Source: Deltaproteobacteria bacterium (GTDB lineage: Bacteria > UBA10199 > SBBF01). Taken from it: a stretch of DNA of 49,739 bases. The stretch lies in the NCBI GenBank assembly GCA_016183175.1, contig JACPFC010000032.1, positions 1-49,739 on the forward strand. The letters run 5' to 3'. The first letter of the stretch is position 1; every line of letters starts with the position of its first letter. Made by a program: the position numbers and the translations under genes. The notes beneath the pieces are model-generated. The model was not told the DNA's origin, did not search any database, and was given only the letters and a program-made list of their open reading frames with translations. Shown one piece after another: positions 7,573 to 14,812 of this stretch.

Positions 7573-8694
7573 TCAAACAAGGTTTTTCAGAAAGACCATT
7601 GCCGGACACACTCTAATCCCTTCTCCCGATACATAATCTTTTTTCCCGACCGCCGTAATTTGCCAGGCCTCGCAGGCCGGAAATCGGGCTTTAAAATAGC
7701 GGAGCCCTTTGCCGATCTCGACATCGTCCCATTTGCATTCGATGGCGCGAACCGGTTTTCCCCCCTGCATGACGATCAAATCGACCTCCCGGCCGTCGAT
7801 ATCCCTGAAATAGCGGAGCTCAATGTCCTCGCCGCGCGTATCCTCCATGAAATGGGCCCATTTAAGGAGATGAGAGGCCGCCATATTTTCGAAGCGAAAC
7901 GAGTTGTTTTCAACAAGCGTCCAGTCGTAATGGTAGTGTTTTTGTTCTTTTTTTACTGCGCGAATCCGCGGGGCCCCAAAAGGGGAGAGACGGAAAATGG
8001 CATAAAGGCGCTCCAAAATATTCAGCCAGTTGGCAACGGCCTTGTGGCTGACCCGCAAATCTTCCCGAAGGGCGTTGATCGAAAGGGGGGAACCGACCAG
8101 GGCGGGTAATCGCAACATCAAAAGTTCCAGATTGCCGATGTCCTCGATGCGTTCGAGGGACAAAAGATCGTCCCGGATGAGGCGATGACGGTACTCCCGC
8201 GCCCACCGTTTGGCTTCAACGCGGGAGCCGCCGAAAAAAGGCTCGGGAAAACCGCCGAGGTGCAGAAGATCGTCAAAGTCTTTTTGGGTGCCTGCCCCGA
8301 TTTCGGCCGCCGAAAGGGGGTGGAGCCTGAAGTAATGATAGCGTCCCTGAAGAGAGTCGCCTCCGCGGCGGTAGAAATCGAGGCGGGCGCTACCGGTAAC
8401 GAGGATTTGGCGGCGTGGTTCCATGGTATCGTAGAGCCCCTTAAGATAGTTTCGCCACCCCTTGTATTTGTGGATTTCATCGAAAACCCAAAGATGGGAG
8501 TCGGGGAATTCGCGCTTGAGAATTTTTTCGCGATTGTCGGGGTTGTCCCAATTGAGACAGCCCTTTCCAGAGTCGCCCGAAAGATGTTTGGCGATGGTGG
8601 TTTTGCCCACCTGCCTCGGCCCGCCGATAAAAACCATTTTGCGTTTCAGATCGGCTTTGATTTGGGGCGTGAGGTAGCGTTCACGGTATTTCAC
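7573..8694 (-). CDS. AAA-type ATPase with DUF4143 C-terminal domain
   Basis: Of 373 residues, the first half is a P-loop ATPase with Walker A GGPRQVGKTT (24-33), Walker B LWVFDEIHKY (about 68-77) and sensor-like ILVTGSARLD near 97. The second half (about 200-340) is the DUF4143 domain, with a winged-helix-like VSHKAVANWLNILERLYAIF and a nuclease-like stretch GREVDLIVMQGGKPVRAIECK. This architecture is very common in bacteria and archaea. The function is unsettled; toxin, transposition-related and NTPase roles have been suggested. It is a single gene with no partner beside it. Confidence 0.9.
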   Translation of the reverse strand: MKYRERYLTPQIKADLKRKMVFIGGPRQVGKTTIAKHLSGDSGKGCLNWDNPDNREKILKREFPDSHLWVFDEIHKYKGWRNYLKGLYDTMEPRRQILVTGSARLDFYRRGGDSLQGRYHYFRLHPLSAAEIGAGTQKDFDDLLHLGGFPEPFFGGSRVEAKRWAREYRHRLIRDDLLSLERIEDIGNLELLMLRLPALVGSPLSINALREDLRVSHKAVANWLNILERLYAIFRLSPFGAPRIRAVKKEQKHYHYDWTLVENNSFRFENMAASHLLKWAHFMEDTRGEDIELRYFRDIDGREVDLIVMQGGKPVRAIECKWDDVEIGKGLRYFKARFPACEAWQITAVGKKDYVSGEGIRVCPAMVFLKNLV

Positions 8695-8760
8695 AAAAAG
8701 AGACTACGAGTATTTTTGCCTATTGTCAAATTAAATCGCGAGTAATTTTGCCTTCTGGTT

Positions 8761-8922
8761 AAATTTAAGGCAACCCTTGGTCAAGGTTCCCATGAAAGAA
8801 TTCAATCGCGCCCGGAACTGGTCTTGGAAAAGGTCGGCATGGCGGGGAAGGAGATAAACAAGACGATGTCCTGCAATACCCCCGCTCCCGTGGCAACCAC
8901 CGTCGAGTCTACCTTCATTTGA
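8761..8922 (+). pseudogene. Unidentified coding-like fragment before the glmU remnant
   Basis: In the frame ending at the TGA at 8920-8922, the translation contains ERIQSRPELVLEKVGMAGKE and NKTMSCNTPAPVATTVEST. This reads like the C-terminus of a real protein, but no start codon with a ribosome-binding site precedes it. Together with the glmU fragment that follows, it suggests a rearranged stretch. I do not recognise the family. Confidence 0.3.
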
Positions 8923-8957
8923 CTTTCCCCCGCTCCTCAAGTAATTTTCCCCGAACA

Positions 8958-9323
8958 ATGCCCCAGATCGCCGCCATCATCCTCGCCGCCGGGGAGGGAA
9001 CCCGCATGAAGTCGGATATCGCCAAGGTTCTTCATCCCGTGGTGGGCCTGCCGCTCGTTGCCTACCCTCTCTCCCTTTGCCGAGCGATGCGGGTGAGCCC
9101 GGTCATTCTTGTTGTCGCCAGAAAAAACGATCTCATTCGAAAGACGATTGCCGGGCTGAATCATCGGTCGGCAAAACTGGTTGTCCAGCACCCGCCGCTC
9201 GGAACCGGCCACGCCGTCCAGATGGGAATGCAAGGGGAAATAAGGGAACAGGCAAGTAAACAGGCAACTTTCGCCCCGATCGCTACCGTTGGCCACTTTT
9301 GTCAATATTTACTTGTCCCCTAA
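8958..9323 (+). pseudogene. glmU: Truncated glmU (N-acetylglucosamine-1-phosphate uridyltransferase) fragment
   Basis: The ATG at 8958 opens about 91 residues typical of the GlmU N-terminus. These include the nucleotide-binding signature ILAAGEGTRMKS, AKVLHPVVGLPLV and HPPLGTGHAVQ near residue 85. Full GlmU has about 450 residues with a C-terminal left-handed beta-helix acetyltransferase. Here homology stops at about 9232, and roughly 30 unrelated codons run to a TAA at 9323. The junction carries short repeats (CAGGCAAGTAAACAGGCAA) and an inverted segment ACTTGTCCCC. A fragment of this size should lack the uridyltransferase active site, so a full glmU elsewhere is expected. Confidence 0.8.
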
Positions 9324-9341
9324 ATCCTTCTCAAACCTTGG

Positions 9342-9406
9342 AGTGCGCCCCTTCGCCCGACAGAGAAAATTGTCGGAAGAAAGGGGCGCACTTCGATTGT
9401 TTTTGG
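9342..9406 (+). terminator. Strong hairpin with T-rich tail
   Basis: A perfect 12-bp arm AGTGCGCCCCTT (9342-9353) pairs with AAGGGGCGCACT (9381-9392), and an inner CCGACA/TGTCGG stem extends it. The sequence TTGTTTTT follows on the plus strand. It looks like an intrinsic terminator after the glmU fragment. On the minus strand it sits after the lipoprotein gene but lacks a T run there. Confidence 0.6.
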
Positions 9407-9408
9407 CA

Positions 9409-10041
9409 TCACATATAGTGATAGTTCCGGCAATAGATATCCATATAAACACAGCGACACGAAGTGTAGGAGAAGTGATAACAATCGCCGCAAATCTCGC
9501 TGTGACAAGTGTCATCGTCATCGTCGGAATCATCCGACGAATCGTCTGAACTTTCGTCGTCATCTTCTGAATCGTCTTCGGAGTCATCTTCAGAATCGTC
9601 AGTCGAATAAATATGCCACGAGGCCGTGTAGTCGCCGGTTTCAAGCTCAAAAGCACTTGATACGACAATCATGTAGTCACCTGACTCGGTGATATCCACC
9701 GAAACGAATGCATCGGTATCATCTTCGCCGCCGCCGCTGTCGTCGTCTTCTCCCAAGTTATTGCCATCCACGTCATAAAATAGGACATACGCATCAAAAT
9801 CAGTCGATTCAACAGAGATATTCACGGTAACTCCGGCCGACAGGCCTTTGAGGGCTATGCCTTCCGCGTAGGTATTGTCTTCCAGCAGGATGTCGGAAGA
9901 ATCGAGTGTGCCGTCGTAGCTGTCTGATGTATCGACCGATGCGCTGATATCACCGGATGGATCATCACCGCCCCCGCCGCAGGCGGTAAGGGTCGCGATC
10001 AGACAGAAAGTCAATACTGCCGTCAAATTGAAGAGTTTCAT
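9409..10041 (-). CDS. Acidic lipoprotein with Asp/Ser repeat tail
   Basis: The N-terminus MKLFNLTAVLTFCLIATLTACGGGG is a lipoprotein signal with lipobox LTAC (Cys21), so the mature protein should be tethered to a membrane. Residues 35-150 form a beta-rich segment (LKGLSAGVTVNISVESTDFD, ESGDYMIVVSSAFELETGDY) resembling pre-peptidase C-terminal (PPC-like) domains. Next comes an acidic repeat of DDSED/SSDD units (about 152-180), then a tail rich in Cys and aromatic residues (CHSEICGDCYHF, CRCVYMDIYC). The acidic repeat may bind divalent cations. Exact function unknown. A GCCGATAA promoter-like motif lies about 135 bp upstream. Confidence 0.7.
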   Translation of the reverse strand: MKLFNLTAVLTFCLIATLTACGGGGDDPSGDISASVDTSDSYDGTLDSSDILLEDNTYAEGIALKGLSAGVTVNISVESTDFDAYVLFYDVDGNNLGEDDDSGGGEDDTDAFVSVDITESGDYMIVVSSAFELETGDYTASWHIYSTDDSEDDSEDDSEDDDESSDDSSDDSDDDDDTCHSEICGDCYHFSYTSCRCVYMDIYCRNYHYM

Positions 10042-10176
10042 CTTCTTCTCCTTATATATCTGGCTAACAACCCTGACCCACGGGGGATCGGGGGTTAAAA
10101 GCCGGTTAACTTGAGAATTCCTTGCGGCTTGCCACAGGGAGAACTCATTGTTTCAGTAACCTAAACATTGCCTTTG

Positions 10177-10210
10177 TTATCGGCAGGTCATAAAAAAAGT
10201 TGCGTAAAAA
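10177..10210 (-). promoter_or_regulatory. Sigma-28-like GCCGATAA motif upstream of the acidic lipoprotein
   Basis: On the minus strand this reads CGCAACTTTTTTTATGACCT followed by GCCGATAA. GCCGATAA equals the -10 consensus of FliA (sigma-28) promoters, and the CAACTTT upstream partly matches the -35 consensus TAAAGTTT at the right distance. An almost identical motif occurs at 41681-41711 before another minus-strand gene. Confidence 0.45.
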
Positions 10211-10327
10211 ATGAATCATCATTAAAAACAACTAGTTATATACAAAAAATCTTATTGAAAATGGCTGAACTTCTTCCACTGCAACAAGTTCAAGTTATCT
10301 ACTTAGCAAGTGGCGTGCCAAAGAGGC

Positions 10328-10411
10328 GTGGATCGCAGATCGTGAATCGTGGATAGCAAAATCAAGGGGTTAGCAAGATCGTGGATCGTGATTCGTGGAT
10401 CGTGGATCGAA
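10328..10411. repeat. GGATCGT heptamer array
   Basis: Two imperfect runs with a 7-bp period are present, at about 10328-10354 (GTGGATC GCAGATC GTGAATC GTGGATA) and 10371-10411 (GATCGTG GATCGTG ATTCGTG GATCGTG). The same family is found inside tgt. It occupies most of the gene-free stretch 10042-10470 together with the UAS-like motif that follows. Confidence 0.85.
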
Positions 10412-10412
10412 C

Positions 10413-10454
10413 AACCGTCCGATTTTGAGACGCCACCGTCCGATTTTCGGTCGG
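10413..10454. promoter_or_regulatory. Orphan copy of the CCGTCCGATTTTCGG element
   Basis: AACCGTCCGATTTT (10413-10426) and ACCGTCCGATTTTCGGTCGG (10435-10454) match the palindromic element found upstream of the sigma-54 effector promoters at 15774, 20261 and 22611. No GG-N10-GC promoter was found nearby, so this may be a decayed or displaced regulatory site, or the element may be a dispersed repeat. Confidence 0.45.
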
Positions 10455-10470
10455 TTGAAGTAACTTCCCC

Positions 10471-10877
10471 TTATTTCATCTCAAGGATTTCGGATGGGGT
10501 TTTTCGGCCTCGTTCGGTCCGGTCAAAATCCTTGTCGAAACTCACGAGGGTCAGATTGTGTTTTTCAGCAACGGCGTACTGGTAGGCGTCATCAAAATCC
10601 AAACCATACATCCGAGCCGCATTTTCAACAAACGCATGCTCTGTCTCGGGAAGGGAGAGAATCTCTATTCCTGCATCGACAATCAGATCGGAAACAAAAT
10701 CGCGATAAACAGCATATTTTTTTCGGCGAAAAAGGCTGTTTCCAATGGAATGGAGGGCATAACCGAAAGAAACAATTCCCGCTCGCCGCCACTTGCCAAA
10801 AAATCTTTGGCCTCGGCGGCCTTGGGCTGGCCGAGCAAGACTTCCAGCGCGATATTGGTGTCGATTAAAAATTTCAA
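10471..10877 (-). pseudogene. VapC-type PIN-domain toxin, frameshifted
   Basis: The first part reads LKFLIDTNIALEVLLGQPKA from a TTG start at 10877 that overlaps the antitoxin stop (TTGA). It holds the first PIN acidic residue (IDTN) and runs to ELFLSV. Homology then continues in another frame as ALHSIGNSLFRRKKYAVYRD, ENAARMYGLDFDDAYQYAVA and SFDKDFDRTERGRKTP, including the later PIN acidic residues. The switch is near 10765 and is explained by loss of one base in a segment that would read LSDYALHSIG. The toxin is therefore probably inactive unless frameshifted, while its antitoxin is intact. Confidence 0.85.
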
Positions 10878-11107
10878 TCCTCTTCGGCTCTCCATTTGGA
10901 AATCTCGTGTTGTAACTCGACCGAAGTATATTTCTCGCCAAGTTCCTTAAGAGCGCCGGCCCATTTAAAGGCGGGTTTCTTTTTAATACGGGGCTTGGGG
11001 GCATATCTTTGGGATAAAAAATCCACAAAATCCCACGCCTCTTTTTGGGCCTCGGGAGGAAGCTCCTTCATGATTTCTTCAAGCGGTTTTGTAGTGGCCA
11101 TGACCAT
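10874..11107 (-). CDS. VapB-like antitoxin (DUF2281-type)
   Basis: This 77-residue protein has KPLEEIMKELPPEAQKEAWD followed by FVDFLSQRYAPKP, the pattern of DUF2281-type antitoxins that partner VapC PIN toxins. The ATG at 11107 is preceded by GGGGATAAT; a second ATG two codons later is possible. Its stop overlaps the toxin start by four bases. The partner toxin is frameshifted, so this may now be a solitary antitoxin. Confidence 0.8.
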   Translation of the reverse strand: MVMATTKPLEEIMKELPPEAQKEAWDFVDFLSQRYAPKPRIKKKPAFKWAGALKELGEKYTSVELQHEISKWRAEED

Positions 11108-11482
11108 ATTATCCCCAATACACCGCCGCTTTTCAATTGTCTTGTGTGAAATTCTTTTTCATCAGCCTCTCCCTTGGATGATACACGAATGAGGACTCAA
11201 GCCCCCTTTTACAGGTGGGGTTTATATGCCACACTTCCTTTCCCACGACTAATTTCCAGCGGTTGTAACTGCCTGATTTTTACCAAAAGAGAGAATGGAT
11301 AGGTTTTTGGGGTGTTACAAAATGAACGCTCCGGCCGAAGGTGTCAAAACTATGCCACTAACTATTTGATTTTTATAATTTTTTGTTGACATTAACTTTA
11401 CGGGGGACTACCTTCAGGGCAGAATGTGTGGAGAGGGTTTTTTCCACGCAACGTTTTTTGATTTTTGACGATAATATGTTCG
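11108..11482. other. Gene-free stretch before the four-helix-bundle gene
   Basis: No convincing gene is seen in these 375 bases. The stretch is AT-rich near 11360-11400, with a TATAAT at 11374-11379 that lacks a matching -35. A small GC hairpin is at about 11199-11222 (AGCCCCCTTTTACAGGTGGGG). It separates the vapBC remnant from the heptamer array at 11483. Confidence 0.5.
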
Positions 11483-11520
11483 TGGATGGTGGATCGAAGG
11501 TCGAAGGTCGAGGATGGAGA
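11483..11520. repeat. Left inverted heptamer array flanking a four-helix-bundle gene
   Basis: GGATGGT GGATCGA AGGTCGA AGGTCGA GGATGGA has a strict 7-bp period. Bases 11491-11520 are the inverted complement, with few mismatches, of 11875-11904 on the far side of the gene. The gene's ATG lies inside the last heptamer. Confidence 0.85.
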
Positions 11521-11873
11521 AAGCGAATCGGTATAAAGACTTGGAAATTTGGAAACAAGGAATTCAAATTGTAAGCCGGGTTTATTCTTTGATAAAAAGG
11601 TTCCCTTCCGAAGAGAAATTCGGGCTGGTTTCGCAGATGCAGAGGGCGGCTGTTTCAATACCAGCCAATATCGCAGAAGGTTTTGCAAGGAGATATGCAA
11701 AGGAATTTAAAAGGTTTTGTTTGATTGCTTTGGGTTCTTGTTCGGAGCTTGAAACGTTGGTTTTTATCGCGCAGGAACAGGGTTTCATGGACAGCGCGGA
11801 AAAGGAGTTATTGGAGGAGATGCTCGATAAGGAGAGTAAGATGATTATGAGTTTGACCAAAAAGTTGGGCTGA
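11514..11873 (+). CDS. Four-helix-bundle protein (S23 / 23S rRNA-intervening-sequence family)
   Basis: The 119 residues contain the family signatures YKDLEIWKQGIQIVSRVYSL, FPSEEKFGLVSQMQRAAVSI, PANIAEGFAR and LGSCSELETLVFIAQEQGF, giving four predicted helices. The family was first seen in insertions of 23S rRNA genes and also includes the Avd accessory protein of diversity-generating retroelements. Free-standing copies have no settled function. This copy starts within one heptamer array and is followed 2 bp after its stop by the inverted partner array, which suggests the gene and arrays form one unit. No reverse transcriptase or rRNA gene is beside it. Confidence 0.9.
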   Translation: MEKANRYKDLEIWKQGIQIVSRVYSLIKRFPSEEKFGLVSQMQRAAVSIPANIAEGFARRYAKEFKRFCLIALGSCSELETLVFIAQEQGFMDSAEKELLEEMLDKESKMIMSLTKKLG

Positions 11874-11874
11874 C

Positions 11875-11911
11875 TCTCCATCTTCGATCATTCGATCCTC
11901 GATCTTCTAGG
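11875..11911. repeat. Right inverted heptamer array flanking a four-helix-bundle gene
   Basis: TCTCCATCTTCGATC ATTCGATC CTCGATC TTC is the inverted counterpart of 11483-11520. The 15 bases nearest the gene match in 13 positions. It ends 3 bp before the ATG of the next lipoprotein gene. Confidence 0.85.
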
Positions 11912-11913
11912 AT

Positions 11914-13836
11914 ATGTTCTCTCTTCTTTCAATCTTGGCAGCCGGTTGCGGCCCGACATCGGGGCCGGGCAATTCAAACCGTCCCGATGACACCGATCCC
12001 ATCGATAGCGGCGGGGATGATATGGGCGACGACACAGGCACGGGGCCTGTTGATGCCGATGGGGATGGTTACTACGACTGCGTCACCTCCGCGCAAGCTC
12101 AATACGAAGATATTATCTGCGGCGACTGCAACGACAACGACGCCACGGTCTATCCCACGGCGGATGAAACCACCCAAAATGGAGTGGACAACGATTGCGA
12201 CTCATCCATCGACGAAGACTACGTCGAGCCGAGCGTGTGTTATGGGGTGACGGGGTTAAGTTTTACACTGGGGGCGATTTTCAGTGGGGATTTAGAGGCT
12301 CAAACGATAACCTATGAGGGTGATGACCTCCCAACAGAGTTTATTGGCGAACAAGCGGGAGCAACCGCGATTGTTGGCGGGGATGTAACCGGTGACGGGA
12401 TTGATGATTTGGTGGTGGGATCCAGATACTGGGGGCTACCACTAACAGGCGATCTCGACGCTGATCTCGCTAATAGTTCGTTAGGTCGAGTTTATATCGT
12501 TGAAGGAGGCTCTGCGGTGTTCGAAAGTGGGGTTGAAGCACTTTTATCAGAGGCCGCCGCCACAACTATTTCAGGTTCAATGTTTGATCTTAATTTGGGC
12601 ACTGGCTTAAGCCTTGCCGATCCTGATGAAGACGGCATTTACGATATTTTTGCCGGAGCTCCGGGGTACAACAATGCGGAGGCCTATGAGTGGGTTGATC
12701 CCCCTCAAGGGGATGGGAGCGGTACGGGGGCGATTTTCCGTTATTCGGGGAAAACCGATTGGGTCGCTGATTATGATTACAGTGTTGCTGACGCCACCAT
12801 TGTGGGGGCCGAAAATGAAGGCATCGGCGGGATTGCCAAGGGGATTGGGGATATTGATGGGGATGGAAAACCTGATTTGCTCGATTATAACAATCAAGTG
12901 CTCTGCGATGTTTTGACCCTTGAGGATTTTAGCGGCACGCGAGCAAAAAGCAAGTTATTAAGCCATCAAATTAGCGGAGGTTATGCAGACTCAAGTTTTT
13001 GCGGTGCATACGGTGTGGCATCTGGAGACTTAAATGGGGACGAAGTCAGAGACCTTCTGATCGGTGATTCATCAAGTAGTGCAAACGCAAGTGCGGGGAA
13101 CGGGTGGGTGATTTTTGGCGATTCATCTTTGCCTTCAACCATTGATCTGCCTACCACGGACGAGTCTAATCCTGACATTGATTACCTGACGTGGTCAGGT
13201 GATGGGGTAAGCTATTACGCGGGATCTATCTTAACAGTTGGTGATCTGGACGGTGACAGAAAAGATGATATTGCCTTTGGAGCCTACGGCGAAGACAACG
13301 ACCACATGAATTCCGGGGCGGCTCATTTGCTTTTTGGAGGCGATGTTACCGAATCATGGAATGATTCGACCCTTCAAAACGGCGATGATATCACCCTGGG
13401 TTATACAGGGCCCACTGCCACTTCCGTTTTTGATCTCAACGATTTTTCAAACAGCAAATCGGCGTTTGGCGATGTGGAAGATGCTAAAATCAGCTTTGCC
13501 GGTTTGGATATTGTCAGCGATTTCGAATGTCCGGGTGTCAGCGCGATAGTCATCGGCGCCGCAAATTATGGTGGCGGCACTGATGGGAAAGCTTTTGTGG
13601 TTAACTACGCTACGCTACTGGATAAAGGAACCACTGAATTTATTGTTAACGAGGCAGACAACCAGGTACTGGAAGGGGCTCCGGATAGTGAGTTTGGCTT
13701 CCGTGTCTTTGCCCGCAAACCGGACGGTTCATCTTTTGATTTCAACGCCGATGGTTTCCCGGACGTAGTTGTTTCAGCTCGTAGCTATGATTCCTCCCGC
13801 GGTGCGGTCTATGTTTTCTTGGGTGAACGAACTTAA
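11914..13836 (+). CDS. FG-GAP / integrin-alpha-like lipoprotein with MopE-type metal-binding motif
   Basis: The 640-residue protein starts MFSLLSILAAGCGPTSG with lipobox LAAGC. A Gly/Asp-rich linker and the motif CNDNDATVYPTADE...GVDNDCDSSIDED (about 72-100) follow, typical of MopE-like putative metal-binding repeats. The rest carries FG-GAP-type repeats, for example VGGDVTGDGIDDLVVGS, IGDIDGDGKPDLLDY, ASGDLNGDEVRDLLIGD, VGDLDGDRKDDIAFG and FDFNADGFPDVVVSA. They have the Asp-rich loops that bind Ca2+ in a beta-propeller. The signal peptide is short and has no basic residue, and a stop lies two codons before the ATG, so the 5' end may have been altered by the flanking repeat. It overlaps the convergent gene by 4 bp. 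Confidence 0.85.
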   Translation: MFSLLSILAAGCGPTSGPGNSNRPDDTDPIDSGGDDMGDDTGTGPVDADGDGYYDCVTSAQAQYEDIICGDCNDNDATVYPTADETTQNGVDNDCDSSIDEDYVEPSVCYGVTGLSFTLGAIFSGDLEAQTITYEGDDLPTEFIGEQAGATAIVGGDVTGDGIDDLVVGSRYWGLPLTGDLDADLANSSLGRVYIVEGGSAVFESGVEALLSEAAATTISGSMFDLNLGTGLSLADPDEDGIYDIFAGAPGYNNAEAYEWVDPPQGDGSGTGAIFRYSGKTDWVADYDYSVADATIVGAENEGIGGIAKGIGDIDGDGKPDLLDYNNQVLCDVLTLEDFSGTRAKSKLLSHQISGGYADSSFCGAYGVASGDLNGDEVRDLLIGDSSSSANASAGNGWVIFGDSSLPSTIDLPTTDESNPDIDYLTWSGDGVSYYAGSILTVGDLDGDRKDDIAFGAYGEDNDHMNSGAAHLLFGGDVTESWNDSTLQNGDDITLGYTGPTATSVFDLNDFSNSKSAFGDVEDAKISFAGLDIVSDFECPGVSAIVIGAANYGGGTDGKAFVVNYATLLDKGTTEFIVNEADNQVLEGAPDSEFGFRVFARKPDGSSFDFNADGFPDVVVSARSYDSSRGAVYVFLGERT

Positions 13837-14033
13837 AAATACCGCGAAACAAGGTAGGCGAGAATTAAAAATAGAAGTCCAACGTAATAAAAGATTTTTT
13901 CCTTTTTGGACATGTTGCGAAATATCTGCCAAGACCACGCCGTGGGATTGTTGAGCCTTTTAAAACTGGAATAACCTGCATGGAAAGTCAGAACAAAGGC
14001 GACTATTATGAATATTAGATCCAGATATTTCAT
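13833..14033 (-). CDS. Two-span membrane protein, candidate immunity protein of cassette A
   Basis: The protein has 66 residues with hydrophobic spans at about 4-20 (DLIFIIVAFVLTF) and 46-64 (IFYYVGLLFLILAYLVS), joined by a basic loop. It begins 2 bp after the stop of the cassette A effector gene, in the same position as the exported proteins that follow the other three effectors, so I propose it protects the producer's membrane or envelope. Nothing in the sequence names a family. Its end overlaps the convergent FG-GAP lipoprotein gene by 4 bp. Confidence 0.55.
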   Translation of the reverse strand: MKYLDLIFIIVAFVLTFHAGYSSFKRLNNPTAWSWQIFRNMSKKEKIFYYVGLLFLILAYLVSRYF

Positions 14034-14035
14034 CG

Positions 14036-14812
14036 CTATTTTTTTCTGTACTTTTCTATCCTCTCCGAAAACCCTTCATAAAAACTGAAAGTGTTTTGTT
14101 CTTCCTTCATCTGCTCCACCGTCTTGGATTTTTCAGGCTTGGCCCCCCGGTATTTCGCGATCCGCTCGTCGAAACCTTCTTGAAGGTTAAAGCTGTTTTG
14201 CTCCTCTTTGACCTTGGGATCAACCTTTTTCAAAGGGACTGATAAATCCGCAATCATGGGCATCGCCAGACAAAAACTGACCTCTTTATCAAATGATCGT
14301 TTGAAGCCATCCTCTTGTTTGAACTTTGGGCCATAATTTACTATTCCCCCTCCAAATGGAAATGTCATTTCCACTGCGTCCTTATCTACAGTGTCACTTT
14401 CGATGCCCTGTCTCACCGTCGCACACACCCCAACCTGCGGGATGATGTGAAGCCGCGCGTTTCCTTCCGTATCGAGGCTGAAAGGCCCCACCAAAACAGT
14501 CCCCGTTATATTGAATTTTTTGCCGTTCTCCTCCGCATAGTAGGGTTCTACAATCTTGGTTTTAATGGTTGGCTGGTCGGTTGGCAAATTGTTTTTCTTG
14601 ACCAGTTCCGGATTGGATTGAATGAGATCATGGAGTCGGCCGCTCACGTAATCGACATCCTGACCTGCCTTGTAGCCGTCCTTCAAAATCTCATTGGCCG
14701 TTATTAAAAACTCCGCCTCGGAGAGTTCCCCCGTTTCGGTGGGGGTGCAGATCGGCTCGAAATCGGAGCCCATCACGGTGTTAAAATAGCTTTTGTCATC
14801 GATTGGATTCAT
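14036..14812 (-). CDS. Cassette A effector candidate: shared N-terminal domain, unknown C-terminus
   Basis: The ATG at 14812 follows a good ribosome-binding site (GAGGAGG), giving 258 residues and no signal peptide. Residues 28-92 (ELSEAEFLITANEILKDG, SNPELVKK, PTIKTKIVEPYY) align with the N-termini of the cassette B and D proteins. The middle (about 100-200) is beta-rich with two Cys and has no recognised fold. The C-terminus holds two copies of a 25-residue motif (KEEQNSFNLQEGFDERIAKY and KEEQNTFSFYEGFSERIEKY). A matching sigma-54 promoter is 850 bp upstream, with two mobile-looking genes between. The partner gene downstream encodes a membrane protein, so a membrane or envelope target is possible. 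Confidence 0.6.
   Translation of the reverse strand: MNPIDDKSYFNTVMGSDFEPICTPTETGELSEAEFLITANEILKDGYKAGQDVDYVSGRLHDLIQSNPELVKKNNLPTDQPTIKTKIVEPYYAEENGKKFNITGTVLVGPFSLDTEGNARLHIIPQVGVCATVRQGIESDTVDKDAVEMTFPFGGGIVNYGPKFKQEDGFKRSFDKEVSFCLAMPMIADLSVPLKKVDPKVKEEQNSFNLQEGFDERIAKYRGAKPEKSKTVEQMKEEQNTFSFYEGFSERIEKYRKK

Noticed and set aside
8731-8958. Minus-strand open frame of 75 codons
   Set aside because: No ribosome-binding site and no motifs. The opposite strand carries recognisable coding fragments over the same bases.
10140-10180. A sigma-54 promoter for the acidic lipoprotein
   Set aside because: The nearest candidate on the minus strand (TGTGGCAAGCCGCAAGG at about 10118-10134) has GG-N10-GG instead of GG-N10-GC and lacks TTGC.
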